Assembly (NCBI GenBank): GCA_963920575.1
Contig: OY986965.1
Span: 2,541,072 to 2,605,071, forward strand
From: Narthecium ossifragum
Lineage: Eukaryota > Streptophyta > Magnoliopsida > Dioscoreales > Nartheciaceae
Length of the DNA stretch: 64,000 nt
Direction: 5' to 3'
Below, one piece after another: positions 10,740 through 22,812 of the stretch (position 1 is its first letter; every line of letters begins with the position of its first letter). The position numbers and the translations under genes are program-made. The notes beneath the pieces were generated by a model. It ran no database searches, had not been told where the DNA came from, and saw nothing but the letters and a program-made list of their open reading frames with translations.

Positions 10740-13700
10740 ATGGTGGTCTTATGTGCCCGAATCCCCGCACCGGCTCTCTACTTGTTTCCGAGAGGAATCA
10801 CCACCTTCTTGATTCCCACCAACACCATCCGCGCCCTACCAAGCCGCAGAGGCCTCATCTCCATGGCTGCAGCTACGCACTCCTCCTCATCTCCTCCACA
10901 ACCAGGTTACCATCTCCTCTCTCTCTCTCTCTCCTGATGTCCGTCCAATTGTCCAAATTTGTGGATGGTCATTTGATTGAATTAAAACATTATGGGGGTT
11001 GTTGTAGGATGCTTCTAATAGGCCAGTCTGATAGAGGATTGATTAAATTTACTCAAGTTTCATTGCGTACTTCGAATGCAGAATCAGCATTTAAAACGAT
11101 TGGAACTTTGTCCATGTTCGGATTAGTGTGAGAGGAGTAATAATTTGTGTGGTACTTGTTTTTAATGGTGGTCTAATTGGATGCAGTGACATCGTTTGAT
11201 CTGGAAGTGAAAGTACCCTCTGGCGATGTTGTTGGGGAAAATGATTTGTTGATCGTGGGACCAGGTGTTCTTGGCCGAATAGTAGCTGAGAAATGGCGGG
11301 AGGTCTGTTTTCTTCCTATTTATGTAGTCTACAAAAGATAATCTTCAATCCTATCACAATGTCACTTTTGGTCTGTTTTCTATCACAATGTTGCTGGAGT
11401 TCTTCAACTTCAAGTATGGAGGTGTCAAGTTTGATTCAAATTATTCAGACAATAGCTGTTGCTATGCAAAGTAGTTATATTCATGGCTACTATTAAACCA
11501 AAATACCGAATAGGATAGGTACTATCTCATGCAAGTTATGCATGGCCTCCATACAAAGAGCTGTTATCTAAGGAATTTGCGGTTGTATTGGTTTTCAATC
11601 TAAATAAAGTTTTTTGTTTTTCAAGAAAATTACTGAAGACAGAAGAAGGGTTGGGAAGGGGAGAAGATATCATTCAAGTCTCTTCTAAGTATTGAGCATT
11701 CAGTACTGGTAAATATTTTCATGTTGTGGGTTTTCAGCAATCGGCACTATCCCGGAGAATCATGTTCGAGAGTTGCATTCTCTAATAAAATTCATTCCCA
11801 AATGCCTTCCGTAGTGTTGTGGTGTGCTGAGCACAATGACCCATATATGTACTGGAATCCTTGCTGATATTGTTTATGTAGGCAATAGAGTAGGATGAGA
11901 TTTATTTGACTAGCAAGTACAGGGGATAGGTTTTTCTATATACATTGCACCGGAAGTAAAATAGACAGATTTAAACGTCTAATTAAAAGATAAAGAATGT
12001 TGTTGCATTGCCCACTGCAGATTCACGTTTTGAGTTTGTGAATGTCCTTCAGATTTTCGAACCATATGACATGGATGTACTTAGTTAAGCATGATCAGAG
12101 ATGTGAATAGGACCCTTACTAGATTTCCATATTCCCTTCTAATTTGATTGTTAAAATTAGCTGATTCCATAGGACCCTTACTAGATTTCTATATTCCCTT
12201 CTAATTTGATTGTTAAAATTAGCTGATTTCACTTGTATTAGATTCTTGAATCTCTGCCGGCACCTATTAGGTGGAATTCTAAGAACCTCCTAAATTCCTT
12301 GTGGAATAATAATGCATATCGCTTACTATCTGTCAACAGGATCATCCGGATTGCCAAATATATGGGGAGACAATGACTAGTGACCACCATGATGAATTGA
12401 TCAAAGGTGGCATCATCCCATCTTTAGCAGGAACCAACGTTGTTCACAAGTTCCCATATGTTATATTCTGTGCTCCTCCAACTCGATCTGCAGATTACCC
12501 TGCTGATGTCAGGTACACTAAATTTGTTTCCCTGCCCAAAATGTTAATTTTTTCTTGTATCCATATTGACCACTGCTTAAGTAGCAAAAAAAAAATTCAC
12601 CCATTTTATTTGTGATATCCTTTTTGTGCTTTAAAGGTCAATTTGGTTTTGAAGTTTCAGTTTTCAAAGGTGAATATTGCAATAACCACAATGCTGCCCT
12701 TGATAGAACTGATTTACGTAGGAGTCATGAAGTTGACCTGAAATTTCTGGGATTAGATTTGATGTTTGTGGTCCTTGTATACTTCCCTATTTTTAGTAGG
12801 AACGGTCTTTTGTTATGCTTCATCTATGTTTTTAAAACTTATAGGAGTAGAATCAAATGAAAAGGCTAGTGATGTATAGTACATCTTGTCTCATGTGTCT
12901 CTTTGCTTTAGTTAATATCAGTGTTACAGTATTTGTACAAGGCTTGTTTGCTCTTTTCTTATTGTTTGTCTATTCATTTTATTTTCGTATTTCAGAACTG
13001 TTTAACATAATATCTGTCTATACTTATTTCTTTGAAAACCATAAACGCATCTTCTTCTGGAGAAATAACCACTGCTAATAGTCCTGATAAGATAAGGTTT
13101 CAATGTGCAGATTGGCAGCGTCAAACTGGAATGGTGAAGGTTCTTTCCTGTTCACTTCAAGCACCGCTGTATATGATTGTTGTGATAATGGATTGTGTGA
13201 TGAGGTGTTACATTTAATATAAAGCATTGTTTGTTTTATTTTTATTTTATATTCAGCTATTCGATGTGAGGCTTATTCTTTCTGTTGTCCTCAGATGCTT
13301 TGTTCTTATTTTTACTAAAGTATAGTAGTATTCTACTTCTAAGCTAGTAATTTCTCAATAAAGCCATAGCTGTCTCATCTATTTTATGTCTTAATTTAAG
13401 TCATCTTAGTTTGCGGCTTTCTTGGTCTATGTTTTACCTTCTAATGCACTCTTGCAGGATTCGCCAGTGGTTCCAATTGGCAGAACCCCTAGGATGGATG
13501 TTCTCTTGAAAGCAGAAAGTGCAGTTCTGGAGGTTGGGGGTTGTGTTTTAAGATTAGCAGGGCTCTATATATCCTTCCTCCGGATGTCATTTTTCTAGAC
13601 TTGCGTCTTTGAATTTTTGTCGATAACTAGCCTAGGCAAACTGCTAAGTCTGGCAATCCATACGCTTCCTTGTATTTGCTTAACTCTTCCATACAAAGCA

Positions 13701-14498
13701 GATAGAGGTGCGCACAATTATTGGTTGGAGAAAGGAATTGTTGACAGTCGTCCAGATCACGTACTTAATCTCATTCATTATGAGGTCCCAACATCCATCA
13801 CTCAGTTCATCTTATAGGAAGCCAGTGTAACAATTTATATTCTATTTGTGCTTCACTTGAAGCTTGAGTTGTATGTTGTTGATTTAAGTACTTGTGACTG
13901 ATTCCATTGCCTGGACATTCTTGTCATTTGCGTAACAGGATGCCGCATCTCTCTCGATTGTGATCCTGAAGAAAAGGTTCTGTGGTCGAATTTTCCTTGG
14001 TTGTGATAATCAACCTCTAACCAGGTATTGTTTTTCTCAACGATTGTCTTCGTTTTCCGACAGTATTTTTAATTAAATGCTCTTGTAACTTGATGTAGTA
14101 ATAAATTCATGCCATAACCTGTTAACAATCAAATGCCAAAACAATGACTTCGTAATCCTTTTAGCTGAGTGCTAGTCATGTCGCAGCACTAGTCACTGCA
14201 TGAATTAGTATGCTGGCTCTCTTACTATGGACACTTTTGCAGGCAAGAGGTAATGGATGCTGTAAATAAAAGCGGAAAATTTAGCAAGAAATTTCAGGGT
14301 TTTACAGGCAAACTTCTCGAACATAAGTTTCCATGCTTTAAAGCTAAATCGCTTATCCATGGACTCATTCCGAAATCTTAATTTGCAGGGACTGATGGCC
14401 CTTTAGGGAAGCGGATAAATAACTCGAAGACTCGTGCTGAAATAGGGTGGGAGCCAAAATATGCGAGTTTCAGACAGTTCCTTGGCTTACAAAATTGA
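10740..14498 (+). CDS. NAD(P)-binding Rossmann-fold protein, probably plastid-targeted (336 aa)
   Basis: Nine exons: 10740-10905, 11187-11302, 12340-12512, 13111-13204, 13458-13568, 13695-13784, 13939-14024, 14243-14307 and 14389-14498, giving 336 residues with every junction in frame. The first ~55 residues are rich in Ser, Ala, Arg and Pro and poor in acids, like a transit peptide. LLIVGPGVLGRIV is the glycine-rich dinucleotide loop (GxGxxG), followed by VIFCAPPT, FTSSTAVYD (short-chain dehydrogenase/epimerase-like Ser strand) and CVLRLAGLYK, so the family is the extended SDR/epimerase-like plant protein; the substrate is unknown. Intron 5 (13569-13694) has AT-AC ends and a U12 donor; intron 8 begins with GC. 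The start was chosen because the ATG at 10740 gives the longest N-terminus; an inner ATG at 10863 is possible. Confidence 0.88.
12110..12233 (+). repeat. 62-bp tandem duplication in intron 2 of the Rossmann-fold gene
   Basis: The block from 'gacccttactagatttc' to 'attagctgattccatag' occurs twice head to tail with very few differences. It is intronic and phase-neutral. Confidence 0.75.
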
Positions 14499-15192
14499 TT
14501 GTATTGTTTCTCTTCAATTTCTGAGTTTCATACATTGTTAAATGGAGTTGGTTACTTCCATGTTCCTGTTGTGGCTGTCATGTTCAAAGCAAACAGTATA
14601 TTGTATTCAATATTCACACAATTCTTATCAGTTGAGCACTTGAGCTCTTTATTTATTATTTTGATCCAAGAGAAGCTTTTAATTCACACTGAGAAATGAC
14701 CAATGGTTCTAAAGTTTGTTTGGTACTTGTTACAATCTAATGAGGTCAGGAAGATCATAATACAAATAAATAGTTTTAAATGAAAGAGGATAAAATTAAA
14801 AATAAAAATAAATAGAATGCTGGATGACCTGTTTCCACTCTACGAAGATTGAAAGGTGAGTAAAGGAATTAGATAATCTTAGATGATGCAAAGTTGATAG
14901 AGAAGCTAGCAATTAGTCAAAAGGAAAACTGCACCTCTAAACTCTTGATTGGATTTAGCTCTATGATTGGTCTTGCTTGTCCTTCTTTTGGTTCTAAATT
15001 TTGGCCTGCAGTGATTATATTCTAATTTGTTCTAGATGAGATTATATATGGAGGTTTCAGGTTTCAAGAAGAGCTGTAAAAAAATTACACCACTGTGAAT
15101 TCTTACAGCATACTGAACTTGAAGGCTTCTATTTATATAAGAGGACTACATCCAAGTCTCAAAGCATCTTCTCTCTCTCTCTCTCTCTAGAC
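14499..15192. other. 3' flank of the Rossmann-fold gene and spacer
   Basis: The first 200 bases are likely 3' UTR. The end (15170-15190) is a CT-rich run directly before the small peptide gene. No other gene is seen. Confidence 0.4.
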
Positions 15193-15357
15193 ATGGGGTG
15201 CGAGGAAGACGATGATGGAGGTGGTGGCATAGACATGAAGGCTGTCCTTTTCTTGCTTGCCATGGCCTTGGTTTTCTTGCAGCTGCTCATCCCGACGCGC
15301 CCGCTGCCGGTGGTGTTCGCGGGTTGCCGCTGCGGTTATCAAGGGTGCAGTTGTTGA
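15193..15357 (+). CDS. Small single-span membrane peptide (54 aa), function unknown
   Basis: The ORF begins MGCEEDDDGGGG, continues with a hydrophobic stretch of about 18 residues (residues 17-34, AVLFLLAMALVFLQLLIP), then TRPLPVV and a Cys-rich tail (CRCGYQGCSC). The acidic head, one transmembrane helix and short basic/Cys tail suggest a tail-anchored or single-pass micropeptide; Met-Gly-Cys at the start could also be N-myristoylated and palmitoylated. It follows a CT-rich leader (ctctctctctctag|acATG) shared with the ORF at 16844, which has the same layout. I do not recognise a named family. Confidence 0.6.
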   Translation: MGCEEDDDGGGGIDMKAVLFLLAMALVFLQLLIPTRPLPVVFAGCRCGYQGCSC

Positions 15358-16843
15358 ATTGTTCCGGCTGAAGGATGTCTCATCTCTTGTGATCTTGGCT
15401 TTTCCTATCCTTTGTGTTTGCATGTTAATAAAAGGATCTCAGTTCTACCTTATTTTTAATCCTTTCCTGTATAAAACTTTGCTTAATTCCATTGAAGGTG
15501 CTCTGTTTTCAGTGTGAACTATTCCCTGTGTATCACTATTTGCTCAAGATATGTTTCATATGTATTTTTAGTGTTGTGATCTTTACTCTTGCTCTTGGAT
15601 CTGAAAACTAAGAGAGATACCATAAATATTTTTGTTCTTCCTGAAGAAAAAGGATAAGAAAATTAAAAAGGCCAAATATTTTATGTGAATTTTTTCAGGT
15701 TTAAAAGCTCTTTGCCTTGCACCAAAGAATTTTAAGTTAATTTTTTTAGATTTTGAAATAAACTTCCTGATAATCTTATCCTATGTGGAGCTTACGTGAA
15801 AGGGGAGTTAGTGAGGGAGAGAGGAGGTTAGTGAGGAGTTACTGGAGAGGTGGGGAGAGAGCGTGGTTAGGGGCTTTCTTGTATCCATATAGTTTACAAC
15901 ACAATCATAAAATATTCTCATATCAACAAATTGTTGATTGTTTTTAATTGATATTCTAGTTTAATGTCAATTTCTCCATGTATAATATAATCAAATCAAC
16001 GACTCATTCAGGGCAAATCTTCTTGCAGTATCCTGGAAATTAAATCTTAAACCAGATTGAAGGCTTCCAAACAAACAAGCCATCATTTTATTCCTGGATA
16101 TTTCAAAGGAAAAATATGTCACACACATTAGCTATATTACTGTAGTGTTTGGTTGGTGGAATCAAAACACACATTAGCTATATTACTATGGTGTTTGGTT
16201 GGTAGAATCAAATGGTGCATATATCGCTTGATGCGCACCGTTTGGTTACGAGGGTGCATCACCTTCATTAATAACATAAGAGTAGAGTGGAGCGCTCCAT
16301 GCATGTGTTTGGTTGGGCACTGAATCATAAAGAAATGCTCCTAGTATTTATTAAAATGCCAGTCTTGTATTAGAAACCATCTGATGTGACGGTTTCCACG
16401 ATACATGTATCGACGGCCCATGATGCATGCTGATGTGAGGAATCCTACAATTTTTCTGTCAGAAAGTCCAGAATAAATACCCAAAAAATGATTATTTCAA
16501 ATATTTGTTAAAAAGGAAAAATATTATTGTATTTTGGCATACGGGATCAAATTATGTGAATAAAAAACTGAACATAAACATCATCCCCAACCCCCCCAAA
16601 AAAATACAAAGAAAAAAATGGCACCCAAGATTTTCAAACCCTGAAACTTCTTGGTTGTTAGGTGTAAGAGATAGAGACCTTTTCTATGGAATTCAGAGAA
16701 GAATTTAATACTTCAACAGGGTGACAGAGACCTTTATAATGGAATTAATTTAGAGGAGACTGCGATACTCTAACAGGGTTCCAAGTCGTCTCTCCAAGTT
16801 TTTTAGAACACCCTCTCATCATCCCCTCTCCTCCTCTCTCGAC
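15358..16843. other. Spacer between the small peptide genes, with a MITE-like insertion
   Basis: No other ORF is convincing. At 16110-16210 a 'cacacattagctatattac' block of about 50 bases is duplicated, followed by 'gtttggttggtgg', 'cgtttggttacgagg' and 'gtttggttggg' (16140-16320). Such 'GTTTGGTTG' ends are common in plant MITEs. A similar 'gcaaccaaacgcccct' end occurs near 58540. Confidence 0.4.
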
Positions 16844-17017
16844 ATGGGGAAGGCATGCTGCATGATTGAAGAGGAAGAACAAGCTGGAGGACTAGATTTG
16901 CAAGGTTTCCAAGGCTTTTTCGTCGCCATGATGATCGCTTTGGTGCTCCTGATCATCATCAATTCTCCACGCCCACGCCGAGGAACAATGTACACAGTGC
17001 TTCGAATCAATACTTGA
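16844..17017 (+). CDS. Small single-span membrane peptide (57 aa), paralogue of 15193
   Basis: The ORF reads MGKACCMIEEEEQAGG, then FFVAMMIALVLLIIIN (residues 25-40, one membrane span), then SPRPRRGTMYTVLRINT. It shares with the 15193 ORF the length, Met-Gly start, acidic patch, single helix, a Pro/Arg step after the helix, the plus strand and a CT-rich leader (ctcctctctcgacATG). I infer a diverged tandem pair of micropeptide genes. No family recognised. Confidence 0.55.
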   Translation: MGKACCMIEEEEQAGGLDLQGFQGFFVAMMIALVLLIIINSPRPRRGTMYTVLRINT

Positions 17018-17640
17018 TCTCCACCCGCCCGGAACTTGTTGCCAGTCTGCAACTTATTATTCAATTTTCTTCCAGTTGTGCCAATCTTTTCTCTTTTTGC
17101 TTCAACACCATTTCCCTTGATCCTCAGCTCTTGCAGATGTAGTAGTGCTATGAGACATGACAATGAAATAAAAATATCACCTCAATACATAAGCTCTCTT
17201 TTACATCTATGTTCTCATGATTTCAGTACAAGTAATGAAAACCTATACCTGTAACCAACGAAGAAAACAGATGACGAAGATTCGCGATAGGTATCCGCTT
17301 CAGGGTGTTCAGCAAAGGCAGTGTGATGCATTTCCTAGCAACTCATGCCAGGAAGAACAGTTGAATATATAAGCATTTGAGTTGAAACCGAACCAAGAGA
17401 TTTCATAAATTTAAGACTTCAAAAACTTTGCACTCAGGGCAGCAAAATTCCTGATAACAAGGGCTATAGGGTTTCTTCTAGCAACTCATGATGGAAAGAA
17501 ACAGGAGGACCCACGGTACATTTGATTGTAAACCCCACCAAGCGATTGATACATGGGATTTTTCAAGAACTATGCCATATTGGCTAGGAATATGTATCTT
17601 CTGCTTCCTATCATCGTCCCGCAATCTCTAAATAAACACA
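17018..17640. other. Convergent intergenic region
   Basis: This holds the 3' flank of the small peptide gene and, on the minus strand, the 3' UTR of NOP58. No separate gene seen. Confidence 0.4.
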
Positions 17641-20600
17641 TCAGTCGGTTCTCTTGCCATTCTTCTTCTTTTCTTTTTTCTTGCTTTTGGTTTCCCCTTC
17701 CTGATCCTCTGTGTGGTCTTGGGTAGAAACACTGTTTTCTACACTCTGCTTTCTCTTCTTTTTCTTCTTCTCTGTAGTGCCACCCTCTTCAGCTTCCAAA
17801 ACAGTCTGGTCCTCATTCTCTAAGTCAGTGCTCGGAGCTGCTGCTCCCTTCTTCTTCTTCTTCTTCTTCTTCTCCCCTTGATCTTCTTCTCCTGCTTTGA
17901 CCTGATCATGATTCTCTACCTCAACATCGTCTTTCTCAGCCTTCTTCTTCTTCTTTTTCTTTTTCTCGCTCCTCTCTCCATCTTCTGCAGCATGAGCTGC
18001 CTCTGTAGACTCTTCAGCAGGCTTGGGTTCCACCTCCTCGTGTTTTCGCTTCCTTGAATGTGCGACTTCTTCCTCAGCTCCAGTGGTTTGCCCAAGTACC
18101 AAATCGGCCGAAGGATTATATGTCTGAATCCCAGGGAATAACAAACCATACTTCAGCTTCCCAAGCAAGAATTCACATTAAATATGCGATGCAGCAATCA
18201 ATAGTATGTCAGCATACCTTTGCAGCAGTTATAAGAGCCCCTGCACCTTTCTTACGATCTTTGTCATAGAACTCAATCTTGGGTTTTCCTTTTGTCGAGC
18301 CAGCAGACCGACCCAACTCTTTGCCCTCAAGAACTCTTAGACGGGCTTCAAGCTATTTAATAAGTTTTGCCCATTTAATAATATGAAAGTAAGGTATTTG
18401 CGAAGAATACATTAATATTAGGTCTATGTAACAGTTTACCTTGGCCCGGCTCTCCAGTCCAATTGAACTGTTTTCACTATCACCAAGGGCATCACATCGA
18501 ATTGCCAAAGCAGTCTTTGCAGCAAGTGAGCGAGACATCTTCCCCTTAATTTTTGGGGCAGCTTGACCAACCAAGGATGCATGGAAGATAAGACCATATT
18601 TTGGTGTCGCATGTTTCGTCTTCAGAGCTCTAAACAAAGCCTAGAGAAGCGTACCAAAGTTTAGTGGAAGAAAGGAAGACAAGTACCAAGTTTAAGATTA
18701 TCCACCCTACAGAAATATGCTACAATTGATTCTTAACAAACCTTTTCTGCCCCAAGAATCTGAATTGTGCTACCAGGTTGCTTTGCCAGATTCAATAAAC
18801 TTCCACCATGTGCAATAAGACGAGCTCCAACAAGTTCCCCAACTAGTGCAGTAAGGTTTGGTGCAATGGTATTCATTCTGCTTCTCAAGTAATCATATAG
18901 CTGAGCTCTGTACTCTGCAAGAGCCAATACTTGGTCACAAAGGGCTCTAATATTTGCCAAGTCCATGTCATTGACTTCTGTTCCCATGGATATGACAGCC
19001 GCCTCCTTTAGCTCTGTTTCAACTTCTTCTGGAAGTACCTATTGGAGCCAAGATAATGACAGATGATTAAAATCTAAGGGATTCAATTATGTTCTCAGCT
19101 GATGGCTGCAGAAATTATACCTCAGAGAAATCAAGATTGGCTGCATTTACACGATCACCCATAAGCTTCACCACCTTTGCATATTGGATATTGTCCTGGA
19201 CGATTTTAGCAAGCTCTGGAAAATGCCAGCCATACCATTCACGAATTCTCATTGCGTAAGTATTTAGCTCCTTGTCAAGGTCATCCAACAAGCCAATGGC
19301 CTGAATAATCATTGTATCCACCTAGAGAGGGCAGGAAGGGGATAGTTATAGCTTGCTGTGATTTAAGTATTTAGCTGAATGAGGCAGATACATGAGATGA
19401 CAAAGACAAAGAACCTTCCAATTCCTAGATACCTGCTCTAAACTTAGTCTGAAATAGATAAATGTAACAAACAAAAAAAGAAAAGAAAATGACTCAAGAA
19501 CTGAATCATCAACATAAAAGACTTGCATAGACAAGAATTTCAAATGACAAAGATGTGGACAATAATTGCAAGAGTGATCAACTCTACTGCAACTAAGCAT
19601 CAGCCAAGGTGGTCAAATGCATGTTATGTAGAATATACTCATCCATCAACTTCTCAAAACAACAAAAAGAAAGCAAAAAGATGAGAACATAATAGTACAA
19701 AGGAAGTTATAAAAAATTACCTTATCAGGGCTAAATTTCAGCTTGTACCTAGATAAACTATGTGATAAGCCCAAGCTCATTGGAGCTAAATCTTGTGCAC
19801 CCAATCCTGTTATAAGTTCAGTCAGCTGGCTTCGGACTCCCCTCATTAGTGCCATCACAGCTTCATTGTGAACAAATTCTATTCCCTGCAGTTATATAAA
19901 AAATCACTGAAATAATAAGACAAATTGAAATGCTGAATACAGCGTTAAAAAAGGATAGACATATGAGATGGTAAGGCAACCAGTTTCTTTTTAATTTCAA
20001 TTCCAAGTTTGGAATCAGCCACAGCTAATTTTTCTCCATCACAGTGCGCACGCAAGAACTTCCGAAGACCCTTGCTCGGCTTGCTATCAATCAACAAGGT
20101 AGCAGCCGTTAAGGCATCTGATGTGTTCTCAAATTTACTGAAGGCTTTCAATCTCACCACCTGAGGACATTGAAAAGCCAAAAAAATATGTTCAACACAA
20201 CTCCTAGCAACATCAAAGCATTCAAGAGAGAGCAAACATACTGAAGATTCTAAGAAAAATCTTCAAAGTACAAAATCAAAGAAAGACACCCTGATAGGAG
20301 TTTTAAAAGGGAATTGAGTCATAATGGCACAAATAAGACCTGGGGTCAGGTCTGAGCACACAATGGTCCGCCCCGACTCAAAACCTAGATGCTTCATTTC
20401 ATTCCCAAAGATTCTCAAATGAGATGTGCACAAAGGAGAAAGGCAGCATATAGAACAAAATAAATGCTTCTGCTTCTACTTTCTACAATTTAGTTTGTCA
20501 ACTTTTTTGTGACCAACAAATCATAAGATGTGTTTAAACCAGACGGCTACTAAAATATATGGATCTAAACAAGAAAATCTAGTTACGGAAACAAATGCTT

Positions 20601-21608
20601 CAAGCTTCTCTTAGTTTTTTTTTATTAGTCAAGCTGCAGCTACAGCACAAGGCTGTTACACCTTACATTACCAGTCCCCTCGGCCTAGCCGAGCGAGCAC
20701 CAGCATCTGCAATTACATTCAACTCCCTGGGGATGTGAACAATTGAGAACTTATACAGGGATCTTAACATCCACCATATTTCTAACACAATGGATTTACA
20801 AGACCATGAAAGAGCCATTCTCCCAAGCACCATATCAACAGCCATCTTGCAGTCACTTTCAACAAGAATGTTTCGTTCCCCTCGCACCAAGGCCTCCTGC
20901 AGACCAAATTGGATTGCATGAAGCTTGGCAGCCACTACAGGAGGAGCCGTTGTTGAGGATGTTACCTCCCACAAGATCTCATTCTCCTTTCTACAACAAA
21001 CCACACCAATCCCAACTTCCCCATCCCTAACTGATGCGTCCACCTGCATCGTAACTCCCTCCCAAGCCTCCCGAGACGAGGCCCCCTTAGGCAGGTGATT
21101 TAATAACAAGAATTCTTTTACCTGCCATTTTATACACCGAACCAGACTTTGCACAAGCTTCTCTTAGTTAAAGAGATGAAAACAACCATAGCGCATTCAG
21201 AAGACATGATAAACGTAGACAGCATATGAAATTTCATATGCCAAATACAATTATGTACCTGGCATATCATTTAGCAATTAGCACATTGGCCCCAATTCAA
21301 ATATATGCCTCCAAACAAGAATAAATAAATAAATAAAAATAACAACTAAGAATGGCTACAACTGGTCAATGCCAAATGACCTGTCTAGCTGCTTCAGATG
21401 TCGCAAAATCCTGCCACAAGTCCTGTCACGGCAGGTAAAAGGTAAGCATTAACTCAGCAAGACAAATGTTAATCTGCAAGAACAATTCGAATTGAATCCT
21501 ATCATGGAACATGAAAATTTCTCTCGTCACCTCAAATTTTGAGAGCTTCCCCTCATTCAACACTTTGAACAGGGCGAATCCCGCTGGTGTTTCGAACAAC
21601 ACCAGCAT
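17641..21608 (-). CDS. NOP58: Nucleolar protein NOP58/NOP5, box C/D snoRNP core (593 aa)
   Basis: NOP58 is a core protein of box C/D snoRNPs, which guide 2'-O-methylation of rRNA by fibrillarin in the nucleolus. Nine exons on the minus strand: 21608-21531, 21422-21381, 20160-19981, 19885-19721, 19321-19121, 19038-18742, 18640-18440, 18352-18218 and 18123-17641. The protein opens [17 protein letters not shown] (NOP5 N-domain), then a coiled-coil region ([20 protein letters not shown]), then the Nop domain with [30 protein letters not shown] style conservation (here [16 protein letters not shown]), then a Lys/Glu-rich tail with repeated KKKKKK blocks typical of NOP58. Every intron is phase 0. 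Intron 2 contains a LINE copy. The start codon matches the family start exactly. Confidence 0.97.
20617..21153 (-). mobile_element. 5'-truncated LINE copy in NOP58 intron 2, with RNase H-like domain
   Basis: A minus-strand ORF (20663-21154) encodes an RNase H-like domain of the plant LINE type: [17 protein letters not shown] (first catalytic Asp), [18 protein letters not shown] (Glu helix), [12 protein letters not shown] (second Asp) and [14 protein letters not shown] (last acidic site). The poly(A) tail appears as the T run at 20614-20622. The insertion is bracketed by a perfect 16-bp target duplication CAAGCTTCTCTTAGTT at 20601-20616 and 21154-21169. The copy is 537 bp, 5'-truncated, and lies in the same orientation as NOP58. 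Confidence 0.9.
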
Positions 21609-22812
21609 CTCTAAACAAGCTCAAAGCCCACAAACCTAGCTGCCAAAAGATAGATCTCATTAATACGATCGGTTACAAGCAGATAAAGACTAAATGCCAA
21701 GACAACCATTCAAGCTAGGTAAACAAAGAAAAAGGAACATGGGTTTATGCTTCTAACCACAAAAGGCTTAGAACTCGAATAAATGAAAGAGCAAAAAAGT
21801 TAAAAGATGGACAGGCAAACAAAACCAGATCAGGTCATTTCTAAGACCAAAAAGTTAAAGAACTCAGACAAATTTATTCTGGAAAATGGCCTAAGATACA
21901 ACTCTTAGACTAAAGATTAAATCGTGTTCTAGATTTCCAAGAATACATACTAAATCACCACCACGAGGTATTCAGATGGGGAAACAAAGGAATACCTGTA
22001 TTGTTTTCTAAAAGCTCAGAACCCCACAAACCAAGAAAGGATAAAAGACATGATAAATGAGATCTTTTGAGCTAGAGGACTGAAATGGGTTCTTGATATC
22101 CTTTAAATCACCTTAAACCTCCATGATAAGCAGTCAACAGAGATGAAAAAAGCAAACCAATCATGGCTATTGCGAACAAAGGGCGAAAGTTTTCACCCAT
22201 AAAAAGTAAACCTAACAAAGGCGCGAGCTTTTGGGCATGGGTAGACGGGGAACGCCATGAGAAGGACTCAAGAGACACATCAAACAATACCATCAAGGGC
22301 TTCACACATTAAGATAAAAATTCTCACAGCGCTAAGAAGTTCCCCGCGAACCAACGGGAAAGGAGCCGCCTTTGGATTAACGAATCGAAGAGGAAACATA
22401 GATCAAGGTTTAAATGGGCACGAAATCAACCCTAGCTATCGAGAAGGAGACGAGAGGAGGGGAAAAGAGAAGAGGGGCTTAACCTTTGCTCACCGGAGAG
22501 GAGAGAAGAGAAGAGAACGGCGAAGGAGGCGCGATGCTAATGGGGCTCTTCCTTGTGTGCAAGGGTTTTGGTCGGGGGTTTTAAGAGGTGATGAAAGTCC
22601 TGATCTCGAGGCGAGTGTACAAGGCACATCCTAGCCGTCTGATAGATCAACGCACCCCGCTGAGCCAAAACTCTCCGAGTCCGACTCGCGACTTGACTCA
22701 ATCTGCATAAAAATTAAAAATCGATATAAGGATCGGCTCATCGAGTCGGCTAACTCAGTTAGCTCAATTTAGTTGTTTAAAACATCCTATTTATGACTCG
22801 GGTATTATTACA
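21609..22812 (-). promoter_or_regulatory. NOP58 5' UTR with probable leader intron, and promoter
   Basis: A good donor on the minus strand (CTCTCCG|GTGAGCAAAGG, intron beginning at 22493) and a TTGTTTAG acceptor just before the ATG suggest a leader intron of about 0.9 kb. The sequence upstream to 22570 is purine rich with AAAACCCTTG, which resembles a degenerate telo-box of ribosome-biogenesis genes. The transcription start is not determined. Confidence 0.4.

Noticed and set aside
10661..11131. ORF of 156 codons overlapping exon 1 of the Rossmann-fold gene
   Set aside because: It is in a different frame, runs through a CT microsatellite and matches no domain.
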